From: Pholiota molesta
Lineage: Eukaryota > Basidiomycota > Agaricomycetes > Agaricales > Strophariaceae
NCBI GenBank assembly: GCA_014925825.1
Contig: JACGCK010000069.1
Span: forward strand, 173,827 to 237,826
Direction of reading: 5' to 3'
Length of the DNA: 64,000 nucleotides
Positions within the stretch are counted from its first letter, which is position 1; each line of letters starts with the position of its first letter. The notes under the pieces were generated by a model. The model saw only the letters and a program-made list of their open reading frames with translations, was not told where the DNA came from and did not search any database. Of the stretch, positions 1-11,202 are shown one piece after another. The translations under genes were made by a program, and so were the position numbers.

Positions 1-2
1 CG

Positions 3-1646
3 GGATTGGCGAACAACATATTCCAGGTCGAGGCCAGCCACGAGGTATCGACGTATAGCGCGTTGCAGATTCGGTTCGCCAACGAGAAGGTTTTCTTGGA
101 GATTATCGATTCCTTGCTGGCGTTGGACCACGGCAAGAGTCTTCGTGAGCAGAGAAGGGCGCGGCACAAGGCGAAGGGGTATATGATTGAGGAAGGGCGG
201 CTGTGGAGGATAGGCGATGGATCTGTGAGGGCAAGGGCAAGGTTAGAATGTATGACGCAGGAGGAGACGGTCGGACTTGCTTGGGATGAACATTGCAACA
301 AAGGCCACTTTCATCGCGACGGCATCAAAGCCCAGCTCGTCGATAGGATCACGAGCCCGCGAATGGACCAGTCTATCATGAAAGCAATCTTAGATTGTGG
401 AAGGTGCAAAGGGTTTGGGGCGACACACCTTCATTCGCTCCTCGAGCCCATTACCAGGCGCCACCCGTTCGAACTCATGGTGGCCGACACACTGTCAATG
501 CCAAAAGGAAAGGGTGGCATCACGAAACTTGGGCTGTGGATGGACGTGTACGCGCAGCGAGTGTGGGTGACAAAGCTGAAGTCGGCAGCAACAGGGAAGA
601 CCTCACGGAAGAGCTATGGCGACATCTGCGACCTCTTCACGGCCTCGGAAACACTGATGGTGGACGGAGGACCCGAGTTCAACAACAAAGAGCTGCTGGA
701 GGAATGCAATAAGCGAGGAACAAAGCTCGAAATATGCCCAGCTTACTCACCCTGGGTCAATGGCCTCCTCGAAGGTACCAACGCGATCCTCCTCGATCGA
801 TTGAAGCGGATGTGTGCGCCGGATCTAGGAGAAGACCAATATGGCACGATGGATCTTCCAGCGAACTGGCCAGACCACCTGGAGGCTGCAATTCAATATA
901 TCAACAACCGTATTCTTCCCAATTTGAAATACTCACCAAACGAGCTTCTCTTCAGCCTAGTCATCAACACAAAACCAACTCCATCCTCGGAAATAGTAGC
1001 CGAGCCGACACCTGAAGAGGCGAACATACATATGGCATTTGCTGATCAACAACGTTTCGACGGCTACGCCCAGATCGTCGACCATGCGAACCGTCGCAAA
1101 AGGGCATTCGACAAGCGGGTCATGGCCCATCCACCTCGAGAGGTGATCTTCAACGCTGGCGACTTGGTGCAAGTCTATCGGAGTGACTTAGACTATACGT
1201 TTAAAACGGAAAGAAAACTCTTACCCAAATTCTCCGTGCCGCGGCGCGTCACCAGCCGAGACCATCATTCCTACAAGCTCGAGACACTGGAAGGCTTTCC
1301 GATCGCAGGCAGGTTCAGTTCGCGAAGATTACGCCTGTTTATCCCAAGGAAAGGGACAGAGCTGGAGAGTACGCAAGCTGCAATTGAGAAGGAATGGCGA
1401 CGAAGGGAGGAATTGGAAGATGTAGTGAGAGCGGATGGTGTCGTTGATAAGGCGCAGGAGTTAGACGTGGATGCGGAGATGTCGGTGGATTCGAGTTCGG
1501 AGATTCCACGGGTTGACGTTGACATGAGATCTAGTGGGGAAGAGGAGGAGTTAGAGAGTGGGGATGAGGAGTTCTTTGACACGGTTGAGTGGGATGACGA
1601 AGAGGAAGGAACAGGTGTTGGTGGACGCAACGAGGACGTTGCTTAG
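3..1646 (+). CDS. Ty3/gypsy retrotransposon polyprotein, integrase end (5' partial)
   Basis: This is the C-terminal part of a Ty3/gypsy Pol protein. The frame is open to the left window edge, so the protease, reverse transcriptase and RNase H expected upstream lie outside the window. An HHCC zinc-binding region comes first (His residues in EHCNKGHFH, Cys in CGRC). The integrase core follows, with the D,D-35-E triad visible as Asp in VADTLS, Asp in VDGGPEF and Glu in NGLLEGTN. After it come a basic linker and a C-terminal segment of the kind that follows integrase cores (around LVQVYRSDLDYTF to RRLRLFIPRK), then a very acidic tail. I see no frameshift in this part. The stop lies 16 nt before the 3' LTR. 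Confidence 0.9.
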   Translation, partial: GLANNIFQVEASHEVSTYSALQIRFANEKVFLEIIDSLLALDHGKSLREQRRARHKAKGYMIEEGRLWRIGDGSVRARARLECMTQEETVGLAWDEHCNKGHFHRDGIKAQLVDRITSPRMDQSIMKAILDCGRCKGFGATHLHSLLEPITRRHPFELMVADTLSMPKGKGGITKLGLWMDVYAQRVWVTKLKSAATGKTSRKSYGDICDLFTASETLMVDGGPEFNNKELLEECNKRGTKLEICPAYSPWVNGLLEGTNAILLDRLKRMCAPDLGEDQYGTMDLPANWPDHLEAAIQYINNRILPNLKYSPNELLFSLVINTKPTPSSEIVAEPTPEEANIHMAFADQQRFDGYAQIVDHANRRKRAFDKRVMAHPPREVIFNAGDLVQVYRSDLDYTFKTERKLLPKFSVPRRVTSRDHHSYKLETLEGFPIAGRFSSRRLRLFIPRKGTELESTQAAIEKEWRRREELEDVVRADGVVDKAQELDVDAEMSVDSSSEIPRVDVDMRSSGEEEELESGDEEFFDTVEWDDEEEGTGVGGRNEDVA

Positions 1647-1662
1647 TTCTGAGGGGGGCACA

Positions 1663-1923
1663 TGTGGTAGTGAGCTCGGGCAGGCACCTGCGGGCTCGGC
1701 TAGATTGCATAGATAGACTAGATAGACTAGAGTAGATTAGGATTAGATAGAGATCGGGCCGAGGTAGATAGGTAGAGCGGTCTAGGCCGTCGTGGCTGCG
1801 CGGGCCGAGCACAGCTCGACGCGTCAAGGACGCGACGCGACCACGTACGAAGACATCCTTGCTTGCCTCGACTCCACGACGTGCAGGCAGCGTGCCCCAG
1901 CCGAGCCAGAACGGGCTACTCCA
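1663..1923 (+). repeat. 3' LTR of the Ty3/gypsy element
   Basis: The 261-bp segment starts TGTGGTAG and ends CTCCA (TG...CA ends). It directly follows a purine-rich run (GAGGGGGG at 1651-1658) that can serve as the polypurine tract. The right boundary is fixed by comparison: from 1924 onward the sequence (ACGCCTAC...) matches the other two DUF6534 copies in reverse complement. ACGCC at 1924-1928 is the likely 5-bp target duplication, but the 5' LTR is outside the window so this cannot be confirmed. Confidence 0.8.
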
Positions 1924-1931
1924 ACGCCTAC

Positions 1932-3594
1932 CTTTACTGGTCGATACATGGAATGGCACCCAAGCCATTGAGTCGGGCTTTATTTCAAACTATTGTACAT
2001 ATTAGATTCCCATAAATCGAAGCTGTCATCGAGTGAAATCTCACAGCAATCAAGCAGAAAAGTTGAAGAAATCTTTATAGCAAAGTCAGTTACTATGTGT
2101 TCAATGCTCAACGGGCATGCTTGACGGCGGACCTACGTCGTAATGACACCCCGATTGACTGCAAAGACTATCAATCTATTGATCATGGTGTTCGTCCTAA
2201 TAAGAAAACATGGATGAGCATCCATACGTCTGACTTCTCCGGTTACAGGTATTTTTCACTTGGATACCCACCTGCTGATCTGAGAGCGACCTCTATGAAG
2301 GTAAAAGCAGAGAGCTGCGGTAATCATGGCATCCGCACATGTTTCAAGCGACTTATTAAACGCTACCAATATCTGTCGTCAAATGAGGGAGGGTGTAAGA
2401 TTCATTGACTACACAGAAGAAAATTCCATATGAACCTTTATCTTGGGAATGAGAGATGAACTCCAAAACTTGAGCTTAAATCTAAATATTATATTATGAA
2501 GTCAGCGCATTGTAGACCACGCAGCAAGTCGGAGCATACATTTGAACGATAATGCCTTTGAATAGGTTTAATCGGAACACAAGGGCCAATTATTTTCAAG
2601 GAGCTTACCAAGTATAGATCCTAGAGTATAAAAATCGTCCGCCTTAGTGATTGCAGAGGATGGGACGGGTATCGACTTACCGAATCCAGCTAGGCTCAAG
2701 AAAGTCTAGAGAGATGTCAGTAATCAACGTCGTAAATAATCTCTGATCCCAGGCACGTACAATAACTCCAGGTAAGAACTTTTTGCGACCGGTCACTGGA
2801 ATTCAGAGACTTGGATTAGAAAAACAGATGTCATCAGTTTGTCAACAGCAACGTACATTCCCAAATGCGCACTACAAAGAACCTAATACATGACGAAAAG
2901 TTTAATCATGGCGAATAACTGAAAATTCATGAACTGACCCTTGCGTAATTAACATGATCATATACTAGTAATCAGTCAGCGGATTCTAAGGGGCAGAGTC
3001 GTGAATAAACCATACCGCTATGAGAAGTTCAACCTATTTTGATGATCAATGAATATGACAGAAGACGCAAGGAAATTTCACGAACCTGTACGCTCCTGAG
3101 AGAGAAATGTTTAGTATACTATTGAAAGATACCGATAAAGACACATACCAGACTTCAATAAGAAGCATTTCCAAATTTCCGAAGGTAACAATGAGATAAT
3201 AATATAATCCGTGTGTTTCGAAGATAATCGTCAAAGTGTCCAAAATACTGTAAAAAGGTGAGCATATACCATGGTAAATTTCCCTAAACTTGGCATACAA
3301 AAGTGACAAAACCTGGACTATTTTCAATCGCGATATTTGATATTCAGGGTTAAGAGAAGCAACCTACCAGTAATTTTAATGTCGGAGGATCTTTAGGGTA
3401 CTGGTTGAAGTAGTATATCGTCTGAGATACTAAGATCCCATATAGCCTGTAATCGATCAGAGTCTGGGACATCGTCAGAGGATTGAGAGCACGTACGACG
3501 CAGCTACAATGGTCCCAATCAAATATGCGCCATAGGTTAAACCAAGATTTACTCCCGGTGAAAGCTGAGGTGTAAGAGAGCTACTAGATGACAT
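1932..3594 (-). CDS. DUF6534 seven-TM protein, copy A, split by the gypsy element (exons 1-17)
   Basis: This is the minus-strand copy of the gene found intact at 29880-34459. Exons 1 to 17 can be read with GT..AG splice sites: exon 1 is 3594-3497 (MSSSSSLTPQLSPG..., LGLTYGAYLIGTIVAAS) and exon 17 ends at 1932 (PDSMAWVPFHVSTSK). The conserved DUF6534 blocks are present: LYGILVSQTIYYFNQYPKD, ILDTLTIIFETHG, KSLETCADAMITAAL and NTMINRLIVFAVNRG. All 17 exons appear to hold frame. Intron 17 begins at 1931 and is interrupted after 8 nt by the gypsy LTR, so exons 18-20 (VYTNSVLATLN and the C-terminus) would lie beyond the element, outside the window. It may still be expressed if the element is spliced out, but a premature end is more likely. 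Confidence 0.75.
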
Positions 3595-3599
3595 GACTC

Positions 3600-4596
3600 A
3601 AGTGTGGATGCGAGTTACATCCCTGCCATGTATTCTACGTATTTAACTACTCTCTGCGCTACCTCGGCGATTTCATCTGCTCTCACGCTGAACACGGATG
3701 TCAGATGCGGTGCATCATTTTCATCAATCGGGTTTCGAAGATTGCCGCTGCATATGCTGCTCATCAAACTTGCTTCATTCCAAAGGACATTGCAGCGTGA
3801 AAGATGTCTATACTTAATTCACAATGCAGTGCTCTTTGTGGGCGCTTTTATTGATGTCTATCTTGAGATCCGTCGGCTACATTCATGCACATTGCATAGA
3901 AATGCTTCTGCTAGTTCATCACTTTAATCGTTTCTTTAGCGCTCTCTTCTATCCGCCGCGATTAATGCATCTAGAAAGAATAACTAGATACTGGTATGTT
4001 CTATATAAGTCTCTTACATGCTTGCATCAACTTCGGAAAGAGTTGATGGGAATATCACTCGTTGAGCCATTGCTTGCGCAATCTCAGCGAACATAGGGTA
4101 ACTACCAGTGTTATTTATTCTCAAAAGTACTGTTCTCAGTAATCCTTAAGCACCGTTACCTCGGGTAGGTGAAGCTGCTAATTTTGGTGTTCGTCATTGC
4201 TTAGAATGATCAGATTTCTCCGTCTTCGAAGTGTGGGAAACGCACACCATCGCAAGCTACTCGTATGTATGACGTATGACTGATGAGGAACCTGTTAACC
4301 ATGGGGGTTCCGGAAATGTGAGAATGAAGAAAGTACATGTAACTGGTACAGAAGCATCCACCTTGTGGTCAAGCCAATATGTACTGGGTTCTTCGTTGGC
4401 TCAACGTGCTACAGAAATCAAGACTGTTCCAGCTCGGTCAGTATTCACGGCCGCTCACATGTAATGTCTATCTTACGCTCGCTTTCCTTTCAGATGTCCA
4501 TCCATTGTCCAATAGCCAAGTTACTAATACCCCAATAACCCATAATCAATAACTCAATACCCGCCAACGCCGCACACGCAACTCCCGCGCCCATCC
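3600..4596. other. Intergenic block with a relic of a monooxygenase promoter
   Basis: From 3600 to about 4500 the sequence is the reverse complement of the region between FAD monooxygenase 2 and DUF6534 copy C (56548-57386). From about 4490 to 4596 it matches the 3' flank of the peroxidase copies (compare 39970-40030). The two parts meet at a shared GACAT around 4494-4498. An ATG corresponding to the monooxygenase start remains at 4494 on the plus strand but opens only a short chimeric frame. No gene is supported here. Confidence 0.65.
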
Positions 4597-7111
4597 TCAT
4601 CGATTACCACACCCGCATCGCCCACCCCAGCACCATCCCACCGCCCACCACCACCGCCGCCAGCCCCTGCAGCAGCCCACCCACAGCCAGCCTCCCCGCC
4701 CCAGACGCCTGCCCCCCATTCCCCGCCCCCACCCCGACGTCGCACTCGCCTTCGCCCCAGCCGTCGACACCGCCGCCGTCGGCACCCCCGCCACCGTCGT
4801 GCTCCCCACCACACCCACCGCCGCGCCCGCCACCGCGCGCCCCTTCGCGCCCACCGGCAGCGGGCGCGCAAAGTCCACCGTGTGCGGGACCCCGTCGACC
4901 TCGACGGCGATGTCCACCGTCGGGCGCCCCGTGGTGCTGTTAGGGGTGGTGAAGCGCGCGGTGTAGAGGGTGTAGTTGAGGAGCGTGGGTGGGAGCGCGG
5001 CGAGGGTGTAGTTTTGGGAACTGGCGATGGGAAGGAGGGGCGCGGTGGTGGCGAATGGCGTGCTGGGCGCGCTGCGGAAGGTGTTGTCGTATGCCTGGAT
5101 CGTCGCGAGTGTCGGCGTCGAGTTGCTGAGGATCTGAGTCGGGAAAGTATGTCAGTTCATTCCTTCTTCTACTGCACGCAGCCTCGTGCGCGCTGGCGCA
5201 AAACCGGTTAAAGCAGAGAAACAGAGCACATACCCCAACAACCACATCAAACACCACCGCCCCAACCCCCACACCCCCGCCCATCCCCTGCAAAAACACA
5301 ACCGCATCATCCACCGCATACCCCGCCCCCCCATTATCCCACACCACCCCCTCGCCCCCCGCCCCCTCCCCCGCCCCCTCCCCCAGCGCCTCAAACCAGA
5401 ACCGCCCCACCCCCGCCCCGGGTCCACCGGCACCGCCAGCTCATACTCCACAAACGCCGTCCGGAGCGCGTGCGCCACGGGGGAGACGAGGACGTCGTTG
5501 AACGGCGTCGGGTGCGCGACCGTGGTGAAGGACGCGGAATTGGAGGGGCAGTCCGGCGCGGGCCCGCGCGCGTCGCACCAGTACAGGGTGATGGCGCGCG
5601 GCGTGGTGTTGGCGGTCTCGTCCGCGGCGGTGACCGCGACCTGGTGAGGACGACGGGGGTCAGTTAGCGTGGGCGTGGGGGCAAGCAGGGATGGGAAGGG
5701 AAGGGTGTGAGGGTGCGGTATGGGGGGAAGGGCAGGCACGTACGCGGACGAGGACGTCGAAGAGGAGCTGGCCGTCCTGGATCGTGAGCTGCGCGGAGGT
5801 GACCTTGAATGGGAGGAGGGCGATCGTGTCCGTGAGCTGCACGTTGCTCGGGACGGTGTTGATCATGCGCTCGAGCAGGCCAGCGCACGTCACGTTGAAC
5901 GCCGCGGGTGAGTTCATACTGTTGGTAGTAGGCGTCGCATTAGCATTATGACACGATCAACAAGTGTGAGAGAGAGACGCGGGGTGCTGAAGAGGCCAGA
6001 AATGGCGCGGATGTCGGAGTGGACGGAGACAAGCAAGAGAGGCTCACCTTTGCAAAGTTGCATTGCCATCGGACGAAAATATGCGCAGGTCCGATTGGAG
6101 GAGCGTATTGCTGACAGTGACAAGCGGATTCTGCGTCGTCCCATTCAAATACTGCGCCACCCTACACCCAAAACCCAAAACCCAAAAACACAATCAGCCC
6201 ATCACTCCACTCACCACCTTCCCGCAAGTTTCAAAAGAACCCACTCACCCAACAGCATCAAACGCATCCGTCCCATCAAACGCCCTCACCACCGCCTGCG
6301 GCCCCGGCACCTGCACGACCGTCGGGAAGTCCACATTCCTGACCCCGCCGAGCGTGTGCCCGCACGCGACGAGCGCGATCATCTCCGTCGCGTTGAAGCC
6401 CTGCGCGGCGAAGCGCTCCGTCGCGAGCGACAGGCCTTCCTCTGGCTGCGGGACGCCGAAGCGGCCCGGGGAGAGGGCGTCGACGCGGCCGCCGCGGAAG
6501 GGGAGGACGGGCCCCGCGCAGGAGGCGAGGCCCCAGACGACGCCGAGGGCGATGAGGTCGGCGCCTGGGGAGGGGGGTGGTCAGTGGGAATGGGGGTAGG
6601 GTGGGGTGTGGGACGTACGGGAGACGTATTTGTTGGAGGAGGCGGCGAAGTCGTTCATCGAGACGACCATGCCCCCGCCGATATTCTGTTGAACCAGAAT
6701 CATGAAATCAGTAGCTCGCTACCAGAGGGGAATATGAGAAACGCACTTCCGTCCTGTTAAGCTCGTAGTACACCGACGCGTCCATCCCGCCCGTGCCATC
6801 CGTGATATTATGCGTCGCGCTATCATGGTACGACTATAAATGTCCAGTCATTCATGAGCGACCCAACCACCACTAGACATCGCACTCACCAGACGGAGCC
6901 ACTCTGCAGCCACAGGAGACAGATCCCCAGCGCGCTTCCCGCACGAATTCGTCAGGATGGTGATGGGGTTGTCGTTGATATCGGTGCCCTCGTAGAGCAG
7001 GCGCTCCAGGACCTCGTATTGCGGGTCTGGCCATTGGTACGCCGCCGCGGTCGTGAAGAGTGCGCTGTGGAGGGAGGAAATCGAGACGAGGAAGGCGAAT
7101 CCGCGCATCAT
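4597..7111 (-). CDS. Secreted haem peroxidase, plant-peroxidase-like family
   Basis: I read eight exons: 7111-6890, 6833-6747, 6685-6619, 6564-6249, 6161-6048, 5918-5744, 5640-5234 and 5133-about 4600. The start gives a signal peptide (MMRGFAFLVSISSLHSALF). The distal haem site is WLRL plus SYHDSATHN across intron 1, with the expected Arg and His, and the proximal His is in ALVACGHTLGGV. This fits the uncharacterised fungal plant-peroxidase-like family rather than lignin or manganese peroxidase. The C-terminal half is a long beta-rich extension of unknown role (VDIAVEVDGV and similar), ending in a hydrophobic stretch that suggests a membrane or GPI anchor. Two apparent single-base shifts lie in G-rich runs, near 5400-5420 and 4700-4745; they put the FWFEALGEG block and the hydrophobic tail in different frames. 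These may be sequencing errors or early decay. The haem domain itself is intact. Confidence 0.75.
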
Positions 7112-9439
7112 TTTGGATGACCGAAGAGATGTACCGTACCCAGCACAGGAGGACAGCTGGCGAAAGGGAAGAAAGGCGGCCAGATGCGTTTGTGGGCATG
7201 TCAGGGCCTTTAGGTCTGAGAGCCGAGACGGTGATGGAGAGCTTCGAAAGGATCAATACAAACGCGCAAGAAGCGGAGGGAAGGGGGAAGCAAGGAAAGC
7301 TTGTCAGTTTATGACATTGACAGCGTAAACGATCAACGCAGGCTATCGATTTTGGCGAGCGCGTGACGATGCAGTGAGGGTAGAAAGTCCTCTCCAAGAC
7401 GTCTGCATGGTGTAGCTTGGGCAATTATAGGCGCTTATAGCGTTTGGAAATCGCATTGCATGGTTGTTCGTTGGAGAAGAAAGGTGAGCGGACCCGCACT
7501 GCCGTGAAAAGCCGTTGATCGGAGTCTAAAGATAGAATCACCGATGCCATCACCCGTCGCGCGTGCTCTGACCTCTTCCTGCCCTGGATTCAGTCCTCTT
7601 GATGCCTCTAGATCACGTATCTATCAGATCTTACTATGCTACACAGTACCTGTTCGTACTGACCAAATGCTTGATTCGTACGTATTGCCGCGGCGAGCAA
7701 GGCATATGAATCATTGAGCAGCGAACGTAAGGCTAGAGCAAAGCGAGATCTTAAAATTTGCTTAAAATGTACACGACGCCGGCAGAGTGCCTGAATGACA
7801 ATAGAAACTCTTCTTCGATTGCGTCCAAATTTATAAATGTCAGTCGATGCACGGTAATAGCTTTGCGAGCGATCTCGGACTTCCGCCTCTGCTGTTCGTA
7901 CGTGTACAATCTGGATTCTACCAGCCAGTGACTGGTTTGCAGTTTCTCGCAATGAAAATCAGCGTAAAAGGCCATACCTTCAGCAATCATACCCACTTCC
8001 ATCCATTCATTAAACAGGTCGTCCGAAGCCATGATGATGGTGGTCGACGTTGATGCAAGATGGACGATGGATTCTACCTTCACAAGCGGCCCGATTACTC
8101 CGATTGGCCCACAAACGTTGTTGTCACCAACCTTCTCATGACCTTCCTACTCCATTCCGCCCACTCCAATCGCCGTTTCCTCTCGCTCGGTACTCTATGT
8201 CGAGGAAAAGACTTGAGCAGAAAAAGTAGAGCTAGGGTGCTGCCCGAGGGTCTGTCAGGTTGAGTGCTCCGATTCCGTACGTCGTTCTTCTGAAAGTTAT
8301 TCTTCTCCCTAGCATACTCAATTTAATCGATGCGGGTCTTAGGGAGAAGAACCACTGCTGGGGAGGGGGGAGGCAATAGTTCTACAACAATAATCTTCAA
8401 CATTCACGAACGTTCAAATATTCAAGAGCGGTGCCGAAGCTAGGGCTCTCGACTTGGAACCTCAGCGTTACATCTAGATCCAAGTGCGGCGCAGAAGCCC
8501 TGTCGATGCACGAGCCACGGAATGGGAGCTGCGCCGGGCGTTTGGCACGGATGTCATGGGTCTGGAGGCCCCCGGCTGCTTGGTGCTCGTTGGCAAGGAT
8601 GACATCAGACAAAGTGTTGGGAGCATAGACGATGATCTTTCCCAACTTGGTCCAGGTGCGGTACATCGATAGCTCTCCTTGACTCTATCTACTTACCATC
8701 GTGGAAGATCCGCTGTTCGCGCCGGGAAAAGGTGGCCATCTCACAACCGGGCTGGTATTGAAATGGCGTGCCAGTATCGTTGCACCCCAGAGCGCGCCCC
8801 ACCGTCGTGGCCACGATTGCGTCCCCCGCTGCTCCGCCGTTAACGATATCTACGACCGACGTCCGAACGACAAAGCCTTTAGAAAAGATCATCCGCCGCC
8901 CTTACCCATGGCATCAATCCCAGTGACCCATGTCCGCGCAGGACCCGACCTCCAACATTGTCTGAAGAGTGCGGGCGGAGGGCTCGTGCAGGCCTGTACA
9001 AGGCGTTGAGTCGGGAGTATCACGTTGGGAGGAAGAGCATGGCGGGAATTAGACCAGTACGTCGATGTTTTCATTATCTTGCGCGAAGCCTATCGACACC
9101 TGCTCCTTCCAGCTCCTACGAACGGAGGAATTCGTGCACGGAAGTGCGTGCTGCATGTGGGCGTGAGGGTAGCCGGTTCATTCGTCCCTGCGCACCCCTC
9201 TCTTGTCCCATCCCAACTGGCCCTGAGCTCGTTCTTCACGGCCGCATCCATGCAAGCGGCTTGCGTCTCTGTTGCCACCATAGTCGCTCACGATCCCAAC
9301 AATGCGCTCCCCGGCCCGCACCTGGAAGCGTTAGACAGAGGTGATTTCGTTGTTAATGCCTTGTAATGAAATGACTTAAACGCTTTTGAATATGACGAAA
9401 ACAGTCTGAACTACTCCTATGTACAAAAAGAGGCACGGC
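7112..9439. other. Intergenic with a conserved unassigned segment (8400-9300)
   Basis: Blocks within 8400-9300 recur, in the same orientation relative to the peroxidase, upstream of the two peroxidase pseudogenes (about 26270-26510 and 36690-37150). Examples are the stretch encoding GTPFQY at about 8750-8780 and the GTTGGGATGGGAC-like run near 9210. In places codon-like conservation is visible, but no continuous reading frame or known family could be assigned. A possible small spliced frame at about 8040-7750 (-), starting MASDDLFNEWMEVGM, is unrecognised and weak. Confidence 0.4.
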
Positions 9440-11202
9440 CTATATGTGGGGGAGGAAAGTCGTCCAGTCAATAGTTTGGAGCGCGGCGGGAGACAAATTG
9501 CGAAGGGAAATGAGGGAAAGCCAAAGCAATACAACACGCCCAACAATGTACATCACCAACCAAACAGCCACGATAACCTTCACCAAAACGCGGCCTGGCC
9601 CCCACAGCATCAGGAACACCGGCGCCACCGTGATGACCACCGACGCGCAGCGCCACATCAGCATCTGCTCCGCCGACGCGAACGCGAGCGTCCAGCTCGT
9701 CGTCAGATGCACCATGCCGAAGAGGACGCCGATGAGCGCCGTGGGCGCGTGCACGTGCTCGTCGTCCACCTCCGCCGAGAAGAACATCGGCACGCGGTGC
9801 GCCCCGCACCGCACGATGCTGCGCGCGAGGTGGCCATCGACTTCGGCCTCCGCGAGCTTGCCGATGGGGCGCAGCAGCGCGCCGACGACGTGCAGGGGGA
9901 GCAGCCAGAGGAGCTTCCAGGGCGCGCGGCTGCTGTGCTCCTCGAAGTCTTTGCTTAGCGTCCGTTGCGGGTAGGGTTTCTTCCTAGGCATCGCGGTATG
10001 CTTCTCTGAACCTTTCTGTCCGTCGTCTGTGCTGCATCGTGCTCCCGTTTGGACCAACGAGACGAGCGTAGCGGTGGAGCTCGAAAAGTCGGTAGCTATC
10101 GATTCAACAGGAGATGGATAGGAAACCAATTTTCGCTGATCGGGTTTGATTTCGAGAAATACAGGTCGCCCAACGCTCTGCGGTTTATGCCACCAAAAGT
10201 AGCAAGTGACGCCGTTCAGCAGAGCGAATCCTAGCGTTACTACCTCGAGCTCCGAGACGGGGAGATGGTTAAACCACCGCGCGGTACATTGCACGATAAA
10301 CCATGTCGTCTGCAGTATAATCAGGCTTTTCGAGATGAAGTCGCCCTTGCTACGGTCCTGGATGTCGTCTTTCGTGGTCAGCGGAGGGTCGATGACGTGG
10401 TTGTCGATGTTGGTTTTGATGTCCGGTGAATATCTGCCAGGTTCGACGATTTGGTCTTTGCGAAGTGGCGCTAGGGTCTGGATTGGTCGGCCGTCCGCAG
10501 AAAGCATGAAGCCACCCATCTGCAAGAAAAATCCATGCGTGAGGGTCCATCGTGGAGCGCCACCGGCTGGAGGAGGAGGATCTTGAAAGAAACCCCGTAT
10601 GATGTGAAGAAAATAATTCGATTTTTGCTTGTCTAAGTCTTCGCCTTTATCTGCACCGTTCATGTTTATCCAATTGTTACTCGGCCAGAGTTTCAACGCT
10701 TACCTTCATTGTACGCTTTCATAATCTTCTTCGCACCCAGACGCTGCCTCAGCGCCCACGCCGTGATAGCCTCAGGTGCGAGCAGCGCGTACACCATGGT
10801 CACGAACTGGCGTTTGAAGCACGTCCACCCAGAATCGTCAGGCGCAGGGACGTTCGGGTGGACGGCAGACCAGGTGCAGGCGAAGATCGTGGCCACGCAG
10901 CTGGTGACGATGTCGCTCACCGTGCGGCGTCCAAGGTGTTCCCCGGCGTCGCGAATAAAGAGAACGGGTGCTTCCAACGGCGGCGATATAGGCACGCCAT
11001 GGAGAGTGCGGATGAATGCAAGGAGGAACAGGATGATTAGCATGTCGTCTGGAGCGGTAGCGTCGATACACTGATTTCGTGGAGAAATTGGATTACGGAG
11101 TCGCACAGTAAAATACTTATACCGCGTCAAGTGTTTCAGATCATGAGTATTTCCACCGTGTCGATTTGCCTTCATCCTGGCTGGGGTGACTATCGAAGGC
11201 AT
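9440..11202 (-). CDS. Fungal multipass membrane protein of unknown function
   Basis: Two exons are read, 11202-10704 and 10650-9440, with a 53-nt intron (GTAAGC...CAG). They give 570 codons in continuous frame. The protein resembles a large basidiomycete family recognised by a conserved N-terminal block (TWSAVHPNVP, WTCFKRQF, LLAPEAITAWALRQRLGAKK), then LTHGFFLQMGGFML, a KGDFISKSLIILQTTWFIVQ helix, and ELEVVTLGFALLN with FWWHKP. Several hydrophobic helices follow in the C-terminal third. The family has no known activity that I can name. The true start is uncertain: MLIILFLLAFIRTLHGVP (ATG at about 11043) would give a signal-like N-terminus. Truncated relics of the tail of a paralogue lie at 27980-28150 and 40050-40220. 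Confidence 0.8.

Noticed and set aside
5152..5739. Frames of 150-195 residues on both strands over the peroxidase C-terminal exons
   Set aside because: They are Pro/Arg/Gly-rich shadows of the peroxidase reading frame and its introns.
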